This document shows positions 53,401 to 61,233 of a stretch of 64,000 nucleotides of DNA, one piece after another. The position numbers were made by a program, and so were the translations under genes. Below the pieces are notes generated by a model that saw only the letters and a program-made list of their open reading frames with translations, did not search any database and was not told the DNA's origin. Numbering within the stretch: position 1 is the first letter of the stretch; every line of letters begins with the position of its first letter. The DNA comes from Verrucomicrobiota bacterium. Its GTDB lineage: Bacteria > Verrucomicrobiota > Verrucomicrobiia > CAIQCK01. The stretch lies in contig JACRQF010000015.1 of NCBI GenBank assembly GCA_016222825.1, positions 520,698 to 584,697 of the forward strand, in the 5' to 3' direction.

Positions 53401-55413
53401 CGCTCCATCGGTCTGGAGTCGGTGTTGGGCAAGATCGGCGGCACGGACGCCGGCAAGTGGTGGCTAGCCGAGTTGCAGCGCAGCAAGGACTACCAGCAGA
53501 CGCTCGGCGGGGCGGCGCAGGTGGGTTGGACCGTCGGCAAAGCAGTGGCGATGATGGGCACGCTGACTTACGGCGTCCACTTCGTGGACCAGGTCGGGGG
53601 CCATCGGGCGGCGCTGGCGCTGCAATTCCTGCTGCTTTTCGGCGGCGACTTCGAGTTGATGGAGAAGTGCCTGCGCGCCGGCAAGGTTCCCGTTGCGCAG
53701 GCTGAGCGCGTAGTCACCGCCAACGTGCTGCCCGCTCTGGCCCGGCAGAGCGGCGAAGTCCAGAAGGTTGCGGCCAGCACCACCGAGGTGCGCGCCATCC
53801 TCGACAAGCTCAAGCGGGGCAAGACCATCAAGCCCGCCGAGTCGGACATCCTCAAAGCGAAGCTCGGCAAAGACTGGCGCAAGCGAACCCCCACCGGCCA
53901 AGCGAGCCATGACGCCAACAACGCCGTCGCCGCAGCCGCCGAATCCGCCGAGCAAGGCACCGACAACGGCGCGCTTCAGGCCGCCGAGGCGCTCGCCCAG
54001 GATGTTCAGGAAGAACTGGGCGCCGTCAACGCCGCGGCTGAGAACGCACGAAAAGTCGCCGAGAACCTCAAGAAAGCCGCGCGGGCCAATCCACCACAGC
54101 CGCCCGCGCCGCAGTTCGTGCCGCAGCCGCCGCGCCGGCTCTCGCGCATCCCGTTCCCGGTCAAGCGCGGCGCGCATGAAGCCGGCAGCTACCCGCTTCC
54201 GCCGTCGCCGCAACCCGGCTCGCTTTGCGCCAAGGCTGAAGCCGCCTTGCACGAGGGCAACTTCGCGCGCGCCCAGACGCTCTACGAGGACGCCTACACG
54301 AAGGTCGCGCGCGGCGTCGCCAAGGAGGCCGACGAGATGCCGCTGGAGTTCATTCAGTTGAAGATCAACCTCGCCGCCGAAGCCAAAACCGCCCGCCGTG
54401 CCGCACCCGGCGGCGCGCGGCCGGCTTTCTGTGAGAGGATCACGGAAACGCAGGCCCAGACAATCCTAGCCGTTCGCTCGAAGTGGACGCCGTGGCCGAA
54501 AGAGCGGATGGGCGCTGTCGGCGTTATCCACGACGTGCCGGGGTATCCTGAATACTTGGTAAAGGTGGTCGAGCCGAATGACAAGATTGTCAACTTGGTC
54601 AGTGATGTGGAGAACGAGCTTGTGTCCAACCATCTGGCGCGCGCCTTGGGCTTCGACGTGCCGGGTATGGCGGTGCATTTGGACCGTGACGCCGCCGGCA
54701 ACGTGGTGCGCGCCTGTTACTTCATGCGCCGCATCGAGGGCAGGCCGATGCATCACCTCGGCGCTGGCGAGGTTTTTCTCTACCGCAAAGAACTTTCCCG
54801 CCACCGGGCGCTGTCGCTGATGACCGGCGACTACGACCGCAAGCTGGACAATTATTTCGTCAGCCACGATGGCCGGCTGCTGCCCATTGACGCCGGCATG
54901 GCCGATGTTCGCGGCAGTCGGGCGCGCGCCTATGGTCTCAGACCCGACGAGCCGTATATCATGGAAGGCGCCGCCGGACGTGACCACTGGTATTCGCGCT
55001 ATTACAAAGACGTTTACGCTCATGGCCCCAATGCGCCCTACATAGAACTTTGGTCGCCCTCGGAAATGCTGGCCCGCAAAAACATCGTTGCCGAGGAGGC
55101 GCTGACCTTCAAGGCCGCCAAACCCATGCTGGACAAGATTGAAAAACTCATGGCCGACAAACCGGGTCTGCGTAAGCTGCTCAAGGAAGCCTACGAGAAA
55201 ATCCATCCCGACCCAGCCGAAGTCGCCAAAGCGGTCCAAGAGACGGTCGAAAACCTTGAGCGTCGCGCCTCGCGTCTCGACCAAGTGATGCAGGGATTGA
55301 AACAGCGCAATCTCGCGCCTTTAACATGGCTGCTGCCGCGCCCGCGCGGCAACTTCCAGCCTCTCGCGCCCTTCGCGCCGCGTAACGAACTCGAATTTGC
55401 TTTCGCCGCATGA
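50428..55413 (+). CDS. Giant exported protein with C-terminal kinase-like domain
   Basis: A 1661-aa protein of unknown function. It starts with a signal peptide (MTGDWIRWTVALWLAGLCLIAG). The first about 560 residues are beta-rich and lack a recognised family. About 560-640 is predicted coiled coil (HKLDAIKAEAGLISQNLERW). About 680-740 is TPR-like (GLTARARLLQAQVLRLTGDP). About 940-1100 contains hydrophobic stretches (VGWTVGKAVAMMGTLTYGV, ALALQFLLLFGG). A Pro-rich linker (about 1220-1260) follows. From about 1360 there is an atypical-kinase pattern: YLVKVVEPND (K1379), VENELVSNHLARALG (E1395 or E1397), GDYDRKLDNYFV (D1470, N1475) and LLPIDAG (D1488). The D-R-K-x-x-N then D-x-G order matches the PI3/4-kinase and HipA-like catalytic loop. 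It is coupled to the next gene by an ATGA overlap. Confidence 0.8.
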   Translation: MTGDWIRWTVALWLAGLCLIAGATAAEKPKPFLSLCVEQKVPPPENADVYVQRPATTRVESPFHDVPFAVHVPVEVPFDGGQARITLRVAVHWENPPAEWNDRERERGILNGRFGIYRLDGKPLVADSASFEIVVIAPKEITRGQEQRRPSLEKMVWFGEGPVPTMTFPLRTGGARVVIDHEPDGRHAPMPPDPNLRTRPFSFVLSPAQAGWHVFWFAMEEAWPRREPALENIKLRLHVDSVVSRGESYVSQPELDYLFGRGRKPKGMLDDSMFRASTTEIPVVLRRDGWVFDRAEVRVADPQIERRRSEINGSDYDIEQQANIAGRDVALRLKMTEWRGQPSEQTVTAEYDWKISLPERVPDNGFAAVTAGGGVRRQLNKQASLFRNREPGREPWEKYYFDFDLVPLSRLFNPALKREEETAKFTFLAAKTGDKLDADGANNDRKEFVRNYGDAARDWFPTDFRENRSNGPRANEPPFRYIFRGNMQETVVGERHRVATDAGPYPLLVLKAGPWHVFGHYRRLKDVEGRAVAGRPDPGNVTVVNERDPFWEWYPGYSRSVRAHKHKLDAIKAEAGLISQNLERWLRSSKILLSQLTDTENPPSDAITARLVQHQRELSGKIRSSRERLQALTTEGAAAGAQIVAEIDKVLARFGPRHPELLLWQREHREETEKLPLMLALASQDVQTMRKAAADAEAQGLTARARLLQAQVLRLTGDPVGALESLRSAANVEPDDSEIKETLKTAECAFLDNAIRKSHGAIRDARDAFYGYLMERGFAPFHVKPKDSRGWLSVLDDPRVQRATETAWAFFTTGVAGSLSAIYGKPAAQERLLDATQTRLTAAYLGLQTMLRLRDKGHSFAEIQRMNSDQLRSWLPMRDLFGKPFSDQQLHELGTAVRTALELPDVNALVRGDAIGLRIGLEKAYWNARDVGDTWIEWLGDATSMWNLINLLPLAKAGAVPNVIFWGHSELELTAAAQKAGTIISGTEFVGRSIGLESVLGKIGGTDAGKWWLAELQRSKDYQQTLGGAAQVGWTVGKAVAMMGTLTYGVHFVDQVGGHRAALALQFLLLFGGDFELMEKCLRAGKVPVAQAERVVTANVLPALARQSGEVQKVAASTTEVRAILDKLKRGKTIKPAESDILKAKLGKDWRKRTPTGQASHDANNAVAAAAESAEQGTDNGALQAAEALAQDVQEELGAVNAAAENARKVAENLKKAARANPPQPPAPQFVPQPPRRLSRIPFPVKRGAHEAGSYPLPPSPQPGSLCAKAEAALHEGNFARAQTLYEDAYTKVARGVAKEADEMPLEFIQLKINLAAEAKTARRAAPGGARPAFCERITETQAQTILAVRSKWTPWPKERMGAVGVIHDVPGYPEYLVKVVEPNDKIVNLVSDVENELVSNHLARALGFDVPGMAVHLDRDAAGNVVRACYFMRRIEGRPMHHLGAGEVFLYRKELSRHRALSLMTGDYDRKLDNYFVSHDGRLLPIDAGMADVRGSRARAYGLRPDEPYIMEGAAGRDHWYSRYYKDVYAHGPNAPYIELWSPSEMLARKNIVAEEALTFKAAKPMLDKIEKLMADKPGLRKLLKEAYEKIHPDPAEVAKAVQETVENLERRASRLDQVMQGLKQRNLAPLTWLLPRPRGNFQPLAPFAPRNELEFAFAA

Positions 55414-56552
55414 ACTCAACCTCTCCAGGCTCACTCGTCATTGTTCTCCTCGCTGTTGTCGGCCACGCTGCCGCGCCCGCGCCCGACACCGTCTGTCGCG
55501 CCAATCTCGACCAACTCGGCGCTGGCATCCGCGCGTATCGGCTCATCCACGACGGAAGAAACCCCGCCAAACTTTCCGACCTCTACCTCGACGGCCTTGT
55601 CAACGATCTCAGTCTGTTTGCCTGCCCGGCTGCCGCCGGCGGCTTGACCAACCCCGCCGACGTTGACGCCAGGAGCCACTACACACTGGAGCCGATCGCC
55701 GGCGCGAAAGGCACGCTCGTTCGGGAAAAAACACCGGCTCATGAGAACGGCAAGGTTCTCGCCGCCTTCGACGACGGCAGCGTCAAACTCGTGTCGCTCT
55801 CGACCTCCGCCGCGCCGCTGGTCACACCACCACGGCCGCCTGTGACGCCGCCGCCACCGCTCGTCGTCGCCACCAACACTCCGCCCGTGCGGCCGGTTTC
55901 GCCCGACTGGCCCGGCCGCGATCTTTTCGCCGCCGGCCGTTACGCCGAGGCGTTGCCGAAATGCGAGGCGTTCCTCGCCGCAAACCCCAGCCACCGGCAG
56001 GCGCGCTACGACCGCGGCGTCATGCGGCTTTGGCTGAACGATCCTCCGGGGGCGCTGGCGGAATTCCGCACGCTCGCCGCGAGCGACCCGAACGACATCG
56101 AGAGCCGCCGGCTGCGCGCGTTGGTCGAGCTGATGGTCGGCAAACCCGAAGTGGCCCGCGCTGAGGCGGAGGCGTTGAAGCGGCTTCGTCCGCAAGACCC
56201 ACATATCGTCTTGCTCCACGCTCAGGCGGCGATGTGGACGCAGGACGCTCCCGCGGCGTTGCAGAGCTTCGCTGAGGTGCGGCGACTCGATCCCGGCGTC
56301 ACCGCGCGCCTCTACGAGGAGGCGAACCGTTTCCTCAAAGCCGGCGTAGGCATCGCGGCGGCGCAGGAATACGTCACCGTGCTCTACCTCGACCGGCAGC
56401 AGGCGGGCGCTTACTTCGGCCTCGGCTTCGCGCGGCTGCTGCTCGGCCAGCGCACGTTGGCGATAGACGCCTTCCAACGCTACCTCCAACTCGACTCGAC
56501 CAGCGCCTACGCCGACCAAGTCCGCCAGCAACTCCGTCAACTCGGCCAGTAG
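55410..56552 (+). CDS. Exported TPR protein with pseudopilin-like head
   Basis: A 380-aa protein whose ATG overlaps the stop of the giant gene (ATGA), implying translation together. After a signal-like N-terminus (SPGSLVIVLLAVVGHAAA), residues about 28-115 resemble the globular part of H-X9-DG-type pseudopilins (CRANLDQLGAGIRAYRLIHD, then LSDLYLDGLVNDLSLFACPA and a late FDDGSVKLVSL), but without the methylated pilin helix. A Pro-rich linker (about 130-160) leads to four or five TPR units (about 165-378: RDLFAAGRYAEALPKCEAFL ... AYFGLGFARLLLGQRTLAID). It probably forms a periplasmic protein-binding partner of the giant kinase-like protein. Function unknown. Confidence 0.8.
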   Translation: MNSTSPGSLVIVLLAVVGHAAAPAPDTVCRANLDQLGAGIRAYRLIHDGRNPAKLSDLYLDGLVNDLSLFACPAAAGGLTNPADVDARSHYTLEPIAGAKGTLVREKTPAHENGKVLAAFDDGSVKLVSLSTSAAPLVTPPRPPVTPPPPLVVATNTPPVRPVSPDWPGRDLFAAGRYAEALPKCEAFLAANPSHRQARYDRGVMRLWLNDPPGALAEFRTLAASDPNDIESRRLRALVELMVGKPEVARAEAEALKRLRPQDPHIVLLHAQAAMWTQDAPAALQSFAEVRRLDPGVTARLYEEANRFLKAGVGIAAAQEYVTVLYLDRQQAGAYFGLGFARLLLGQRTLAIDAFQRYLQLDSTSAYADQVRQQLRQLGQ

Positions 56553-56606
56553 CGCCGCAAACGGTGCTTGCGTTCCCGGCGCGTTGTTCCGCTATTATCG
56601 GCGGCA

Positions 56607-59444
56607 ATGAGTAGCACGGATATTCCAAAGGCATACGACCCGAAACTGGTCGAGGATAAGTGGTATCAAGACTGGCTGAAGAACGGCCATTTCACGGCGG
56701 ACCCGAAGTCGGCCAAGCTGCCGTATTGCATCGTCATCCCGCCGCCAAACGTCACCGGCGTCCTGACGATGGGCCACGTGCTCAACAACTCCCTCCAGGA
56801 CATCCTTTGCCGCCGCAAGCGCATGCAGGGCTTCGAGGTGCTCTGGCTGCCCGGCACCGACCACGCCGGCATCGCCACGCAGACCGTCGTCGAGCGGACG
56901 CTCCGCAAGCAGGGCGCCATCCGGCACCGCAACGACCTCGGCCGCGAGAAGCTCGTCGCGAAAATCTGGGAGTGGAAGGAAAAGCACGGCGGTATCATCA
57001 TCCAGCAGCTCAAGAAGCTCGGCTGCTCCTGCGACTGGTCGCGCGAGCGTTTCACGATGGACGACGCCTACAGCAAGGCCGTGCTCCATTGCTTCGTGGA
57101 CCTCTACAAGAAGGGCCTCATCTACCGCGGCAAGCGCATGGTCAACTGGTGCCCCGTCTCGCAGACGACGCTCAGCGACGAAGAAGTCACCATGAAGGAA
57201 GTGCAGGGCGAACTGTGGCACTTCAAGTATCCGCTGGTGACCGAGCGCGGTGAGCCGAGCAAGACGGAGTTCCTCGTCGTCGCCACGACGCGACCGGAAA
57301 CAATGCTCGGCGACGAAGCCGTGGCGGTGCATCCGAACGACGAGCGCTACAAGAAGCTTGTCGGCCGCAAAGTGCTGCTGCCGATCCAGAACAAACAGAT
57401 TCCCATCATCGCCGACCCGCTGGTGGACCCGAAGTTCGGCACCGGTTGCGTGAAGGTGACGCCCGCGCATGATCCCGCCGACTACGAGATGGCACAGCGC
57501 CACAACCTGCCGCTCACAGTGGTCATTGGCCCCGACGGACGCATGACGGAGGTCGCCGGCGAGGATTTCGAGGAGATGGATCGGCTGGAATGTCGCGAGG
57601 CCGTGGTGGAGAAGCTGCGGCTCGACGGCTTGCTGCTGAAGACCGAGCCATACATGCACAACGTCGGCTACAGCGAGCGCGCCGACGTGCCCATCGAGCC
57701 GCGCGTGAGTGAGCAGTGGTTCTTGAAGTATCCGCAGGTGGAAAAATCTCTCGCCGCTGTCGAGAAGGGCGACATCAAGTTCTACCCAGAGCGTTGGTCG
57801 AAGACCTACACGCACTGGCTCGGCAACATCCGCGACTGGGCCATCAGCCGTCAGCTCTGGTGGGGCCACCGGATTCCCGTGTGGCACAAGCGCGTCAAGT
57901 TGACTGTAGATAACTGGCACCATGAATTGCTCCACTGGGGCTGGGACGACTACGTGAGTGGGCATTGGGCGAAAGCCGGTGTCAAAATTGTCGTGCGTAT
58001 CTTCCGCGCCGGCAACGGAGAAGAGGTTAATCCCAAACAAGATTCCCTCATGCCCATCGTCCCGTCTACCGAAGGAGATTACGATATCTTTGTTTGCGTG
58101 GACGATGAACAGCAAGGCGCTGCTTTCGAGCAAGACGGATTCCAACGCGACCCCGACGTGCTCGACACGTGGGCGTCGTCGTGGCTTTGGCCGTTCGCGA
58201 CCATGGGGCGCTGGCCGGAAGAGCAGTCGGCGACGCTGAAGAAGTTCTACCCGACGACCGACCTCGTCACCGGCCCGGACATCATCTTCTTCTGGGTCGC
58301 CCGCATGATCATGGCCGGCTACGAGTTCATGGGCGAGAAGCCATTCTCGAACGTCTATTTCACCGGCATCATCCGCGACGCGCTCGGCCGCAAGATGTCC
58401 AAGAGCCTCGGCAACTCGCCCGACCCGCTCGACCTCATCGCCAAATACGGCGCCGACGGTTTGCGCTTCGGCCTCATGCTCATCGCGCCGCAAGGCTCCG
58501 ACATCCTGTTCGCCGAGGAACGCATGGAGGTCGGCCGCAACTTCTGCAACAAGCTCTGGAACTCCGCGCGCCTCCGCCAGATGCAGAACGTCGCCAGCAG
58601 CGCCGTGAAACGCGAACTGCTCTTGTCCGACGACCACCACATCCTCGCCAAGCTCGACGATTGCATCCGCGAGGTCAGCGGCGCGCTCGACCGCTTCGAG
58701 TTCAACCAGGCCGCGCAGTCGCTCTACGGATTTTTCTGGGGCGAATACTGCGACTGGTATCTCGAAGTCTCGAAGTCCGCGTTGCAGGGCACCGACGCCG
58801 CGCTCAAGGCCAACGTTTGCGCCGTGATGGACACCGTGCTCTCCAACGTGCTGCGGCTGCTCCATCCGTTCGCGCCGTTCATCACCGAAGAACTCTGGCA
58901 CGGCCTCGGCTTCGCACAGGGTCAGACCATCCAGTTCGCCGAGTGGCCGAAACCAACCGGCCTGGGCGACGCATCGGTGGTGGACTGGGTGACGAGGAAA
59001 CACGCGCTGGTCGTCGCCGGCCGGAACCTGCGCGCCGAGAAAAAGATCGCGCCCGGCAAGAAGGCCAACTTCAAGGTTCAGGCCAAAACGCCTGACATCG
59101 CCGCGCGGTTGCAGCAGGAACTGCCGACGCTCCGCATCCTGCTCAACGCCGAGCAGATCGAGTTTGTTGGCGCGGACTTCCAGTCGCCGTCCGGCACACC
59201 CGCCGCCGTCGCAGAACTCGGATCGATCTTTATGCCGCTCGAAGGCTTGGTCGATCCCGCCGCCGAGCGGAAGCGGATCGAAGCGCAACTTGTGAAGCTG
59301 GCGAAAGAGATTGAAGGGATTGACCGGAAGCTGGCCAACCAGGATTTCGTCGCCAAAGCCCCGCCCGCCGTCGTGGCCCAGCAGCGCGCCAAGCGCGAGG
59401 AGTTACAGCGCCAACAGGCGGAGTTGCAGAAGCTGCTGAGCTAG
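56607..59444 (+). CDS. valS: Valyl-tRNA synthetase
   Basis: A 945-aa class I aminoacyl-tRNA synthetase charging tRNA-Val in the cytoplasm. The HIGH-type motif is in PPPNVTGVLTMGHVLNNSLQ (H57). The CP1 editing domain includes TTRPETMLGDEAVAVHPND. KMSKS occurs intact at 596-600 (GRKMSKSLGNSPDPLDLI). An anticodon-binding domain and a C-terminal coiled-coil arm (EIEGIDRKLANQDFVAKAPP) complete the enzyme. The ATG at 56607 is chosen over a TTG at 56568 because it begins at the conserved PKAYDPKLVEDKWY region. It follows the TPR gene by 54 bp. Confidence 0.97.
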   Translation: MSSTDIPKAYDPKLVEDKWYQDWLKNGHFTADPKSAKLPYCIVIPPPNVTGVLTMGHVLNNSLQDILCRRKRMQGFEVLWLPGTDHAGIATQTVVERTLRKQGAIRHRNDLGREKLVAKIWEWKEKHGGIIIQQLKKLGCSCDWSRERFTMDDAYSKAVLHCFVDLYKKGLIYRGKRMVNWCPVSQTTLSDEEVTMKEVQGELWHFKYPLVTERGEPSKTEFLVVATTRPETMLGDEAVAVHPNDERYKKLVGRKVLLPIQNKQIPIIADPLVDPKFGTGCVKVTPAHDPADYEMAQRHNLPLTVVIGPDGRMTEVAGEDFEEMDRLECREAVVEKLRLDGLLLKTEPYMHNVGYSERADVPIEPRVSEQWFLKYPQVEKSLAAVEKGDIKFYPERWSKTYTHWLGNIRDWAISRQLWWGHRIPVWHKRVKLTVDNWHHELLHWGWDDYVSGHWAKAGVKIVVRIFRAGNGEEVNPKQDSLMPIVPSTEGDYDIFVCVDDEQQGAAFEQDGFQRDPDVLDTWASSWLWPFATMGRWPEEQSATLKKFYPTTDLVTGPDIIFFWVARMIMAGYEFMGEKPFSNVYFTGIIRDALGRKMSKSLGNSPDPLDLIAKYGADGLRFGLMLIAPQGSDILFAEERMEVGRNFCNKLWNSARLRQMQNVASSAVKRELLLSDDHHILAKLDDCIREVSGALDRFEFNQAAQSLYGFFWGEYCDWYLEVSKSALQGTDAALKANVCAVMDTVLSNVLRLLHPFAPFITEELWHGLGFAQGQTIQFAEWPKPTGLGDASVVDWVTRKHALVVAGRNLRAEKKIAPGKKANFKVQAKTPDIAARLQQELPTLRILLNAEQIEFVGADFQSPSGTPAAVAELGSIFMPLEGLVDPAAERKRIEAQLVKLAKEIEGIDRKLANQDFVAKAPPAVVAQQRAKREELQRQQAELQKLLS

Positions 59445-59472
59445 GCGGCAAACTTCGCATCGTTCTCGGTTC

Positions 59473-61191
59473 ATGCAAAGTCTGACTGACAATACCGGCG
59501 ATCCATCCGCTCCGTCGCAGGGTTCGCGGCTGCTGCTGGTGCTTGCCATTGTCTATGCGGTGATCGTTCTCTTCGCCGGTCTCGGCACGCGCGGGTTGAA
59601 CGACCCGGACGAGGGGCGCTACGCCGAAGAGGCGCGCGAGATGCTGGAGCGGTTGCAGACCGACCGGCTCGCGTGGCTGGAGGCGACGCTCGACGGCGAG
59701 CCTTACTACAGCAAGCCGCCGCTCACGAACTGGCTCACGTGCCTGACGATGAGCGTGCTCGGCCTAAACGAATGGGGCGCGCGGATGCCGGCAGCGCTCG
59801 CGGCGCTCGGCGCGGTGCTGGTGGCGATGATGCTGGCGCAGCGGATAGGCGGCGAGCGTTGGGCGGCGCTGACGGGCGTGGTGCTGCCGACGAGCTTGAT
59901 GTTCTTCGTTGTCGGCCGGCTCATCACGACGGACATGATCCTGCTTTTCTTCATGACCTCGGCGCTGGCGGCGTTCTGGTTTTGGTTCGAGGACGGAGGG
60001 CGGCGGCCGCTGGTGTTTTTCTGGCTCGCGTTGGCGGGCGCGATGATGGCCAAAGGCCCGGTTGGCGTGGCGGTGCCGTTGCTGGTGATCGTGGTGACGC
60101 TTGTCGTGCTGCGCCAACCGCGGCGGTTGCTGGAGCTTGGCTGGCTGTGGGGGCTGCCGCTGTTCGCGGTGCTGGGGCTGAGTTGGTATTTGCAGGCGTG
60201 CATCCGGTTCGACCTCTGGTGGTTCTTCCTCGGCAAACAGGTGGCGGGCCATTATTTCCAGGATGCGCAAGGGCATTCAAAACCGTTCTGGTTTTACGCG
60301 GTGCTGCTCGTGGTCGGCGCGTTGCCGTGGACGTTGTGCGCGTTGACGGCGGGTTGGCGCTGGCGCGAGGAAACGCCGTCGCCGCAGACGCGCGCGCGCC
60401 GCGTGTTCTTGGTGAGCTGGGTTTTGACGGGGCTGGTGTTCTTCAGCATGAGCCGGACAAAGCTGCCCACCTACATCTTGCCAGTGATGGTTCCGATGGG
60501 ACTGCTTGCGGCGCGGTTTTGGGAGGATTTGCTGACAGCGGAACAGCCGGAGACAGGCGTGTGGCGGCGTGTGGCGGCGTGGAGCGGCGTGGTGTTTACG
60601 GCGTTGGTGCCGGTGTGCTTGTGGTATTGGCTCTATCGCAAGCTCGGCCCGGCGCGGCCCGACTATGCGTGGGTCTGGCAGATCGTTGGCGGAGCGGGCA
60701 CGGCGGTGCTGCTGGTGGCGGTGTTATGGGCGCGGCGCTCCGCGATGCGGTTGCTGAGCGTTGCGGTCGTCGCATTGCCGGTGTTCCTGATCGCGGCGAT
60801 GGGCGCGATGGCAAACTTCGAAGACTTGATGGAAAGCAACTACAGCTTTCGCACCATTGGGTTGGCGTTGCGCGCGCGCGCAAAGCCGGACGACATGGTG
60901 GCGTTTGCGATGACCCAGGACCGCGGCCACGGCATCTGTTTCTACGCGCGGCGGCTCGTCTCCAAGCCGCGGCTTGGCGAATCACCGGAAGGAATGCAGC
61001 GCCCGCCGCCGGACCGCCTGCTGAAGAACGTGGACCAGATTTGGGAGTGGGCGCGACAAGGACGGCGGGTGTTCTGCGTCATCCCAACAGAGCGGCGGGA
61101 GTTGTTCCTGAAGGCCGCGCCGGTGCCGTTCGCAGAGCTTCTCCGCACGCGCAGTTACACGCTCTGGCTGACGCCGCCGCCGGCGAAGTGA
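59473..61191 (+). CDS. GT39-family (ArnT/PMT-like) membrane glycosyltransferase
   Basis: A 572-aa polytopic inner-membrane GT-C glycosyltransferase using a polyprenyl-phosphate sugar donor. The first periplasmic loop carries the catalytic acidic signature GLNDPDEGRYAEEAREML, followed by YYSKPPLTNWLTCLTMSVLG. About ten to twelve hydrophobic helices are visible (for example RLLLVLAIVYAVIVLFAG and VGVAVPLLVIVVTLVVL). ArnT adds aminoarabinose to lipid A; related proteins mannosylate proteins or add sugars to glycolipids, so the acceptor is open. It is 28 bp after valS on the same strand and converges on glgP across a strong hairpin. Confidence 0.9.
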   Translation: MQSLTDNTGDPSAPSQGSRLLLVLAIVYAVIVLFAGLGTRGLNDPDEGRYAEEAREMLERLQTDRLAWLEATLDGEPYYSKPPLTNWLTCLTMSVLGLNEWGARMPAALAALGAVLVAMMLAQRIGGERWAALTGVVLPTSLMFFVVGRLITTDMILLFFMTSALAAFWFWFEDGGRRPLVFFWLALAGAMMAKGPVGVAVPLLVIVVTLVVLRQPRRLLELGWLWGLPLFAVLGLSWYLQACIRFDLWWFFLGKQVAGHYFQDAQGHSKPFWFYAVLLVVGALPWTLCALTAGWRWREETPSPQTRARRVFLVSWVLTGLVFFSMSRTKLPTYILPVMVPMGLLAARFWEDLLTAEQPETGVWRRVAAWSGVVFTALVPVCLWYWLYRKLGPARPDYAWVWQIVGGAGTAVLLVAVLWARRSAMRLLSVAVVALPVFLIAAMGAMANFEDLMESNYSFRTIGLALRARAKPDDMVAFAMTQDRGHGICFYARRLVSKPRLGESPEGMQRPPPDRLLKNVDQIWEWARQGRRVFCVIPTERRELFLKAAPVPFAELLRTRSYTLWLTPPPAK

Positions 61192-61199
61192 GGTGACAA

Positions 61200-61224
61200 G
61201 AGCGGCGGCTGGAAACCGCCGCTC
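61200..61224. terminator. Bidirectional GC hairpin between GT39 and glgP genes
   Basis: GAGCGGCGG (61200-61208), loop CTGGAAA, CCGCCGCTC (61216-61224): a perfect 9-bp stem between two convergent genes, 9-10 bp from each stop codon. There is no T-run, so it may be a Rho-linked or mRNA-stabilising 3' structure. It resembles intergenic palindromes repeated in related genomes, as far as I recall. Confidence 0.6.
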
Positions 61225-61233
61225 CCAGTCAGG

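Noticed and set aside
56595..59288. 897-codon minus-strand open frame opposite valS
   Set aside because: valS is unambiguous by motif; the opposing frame is a composition artefact.
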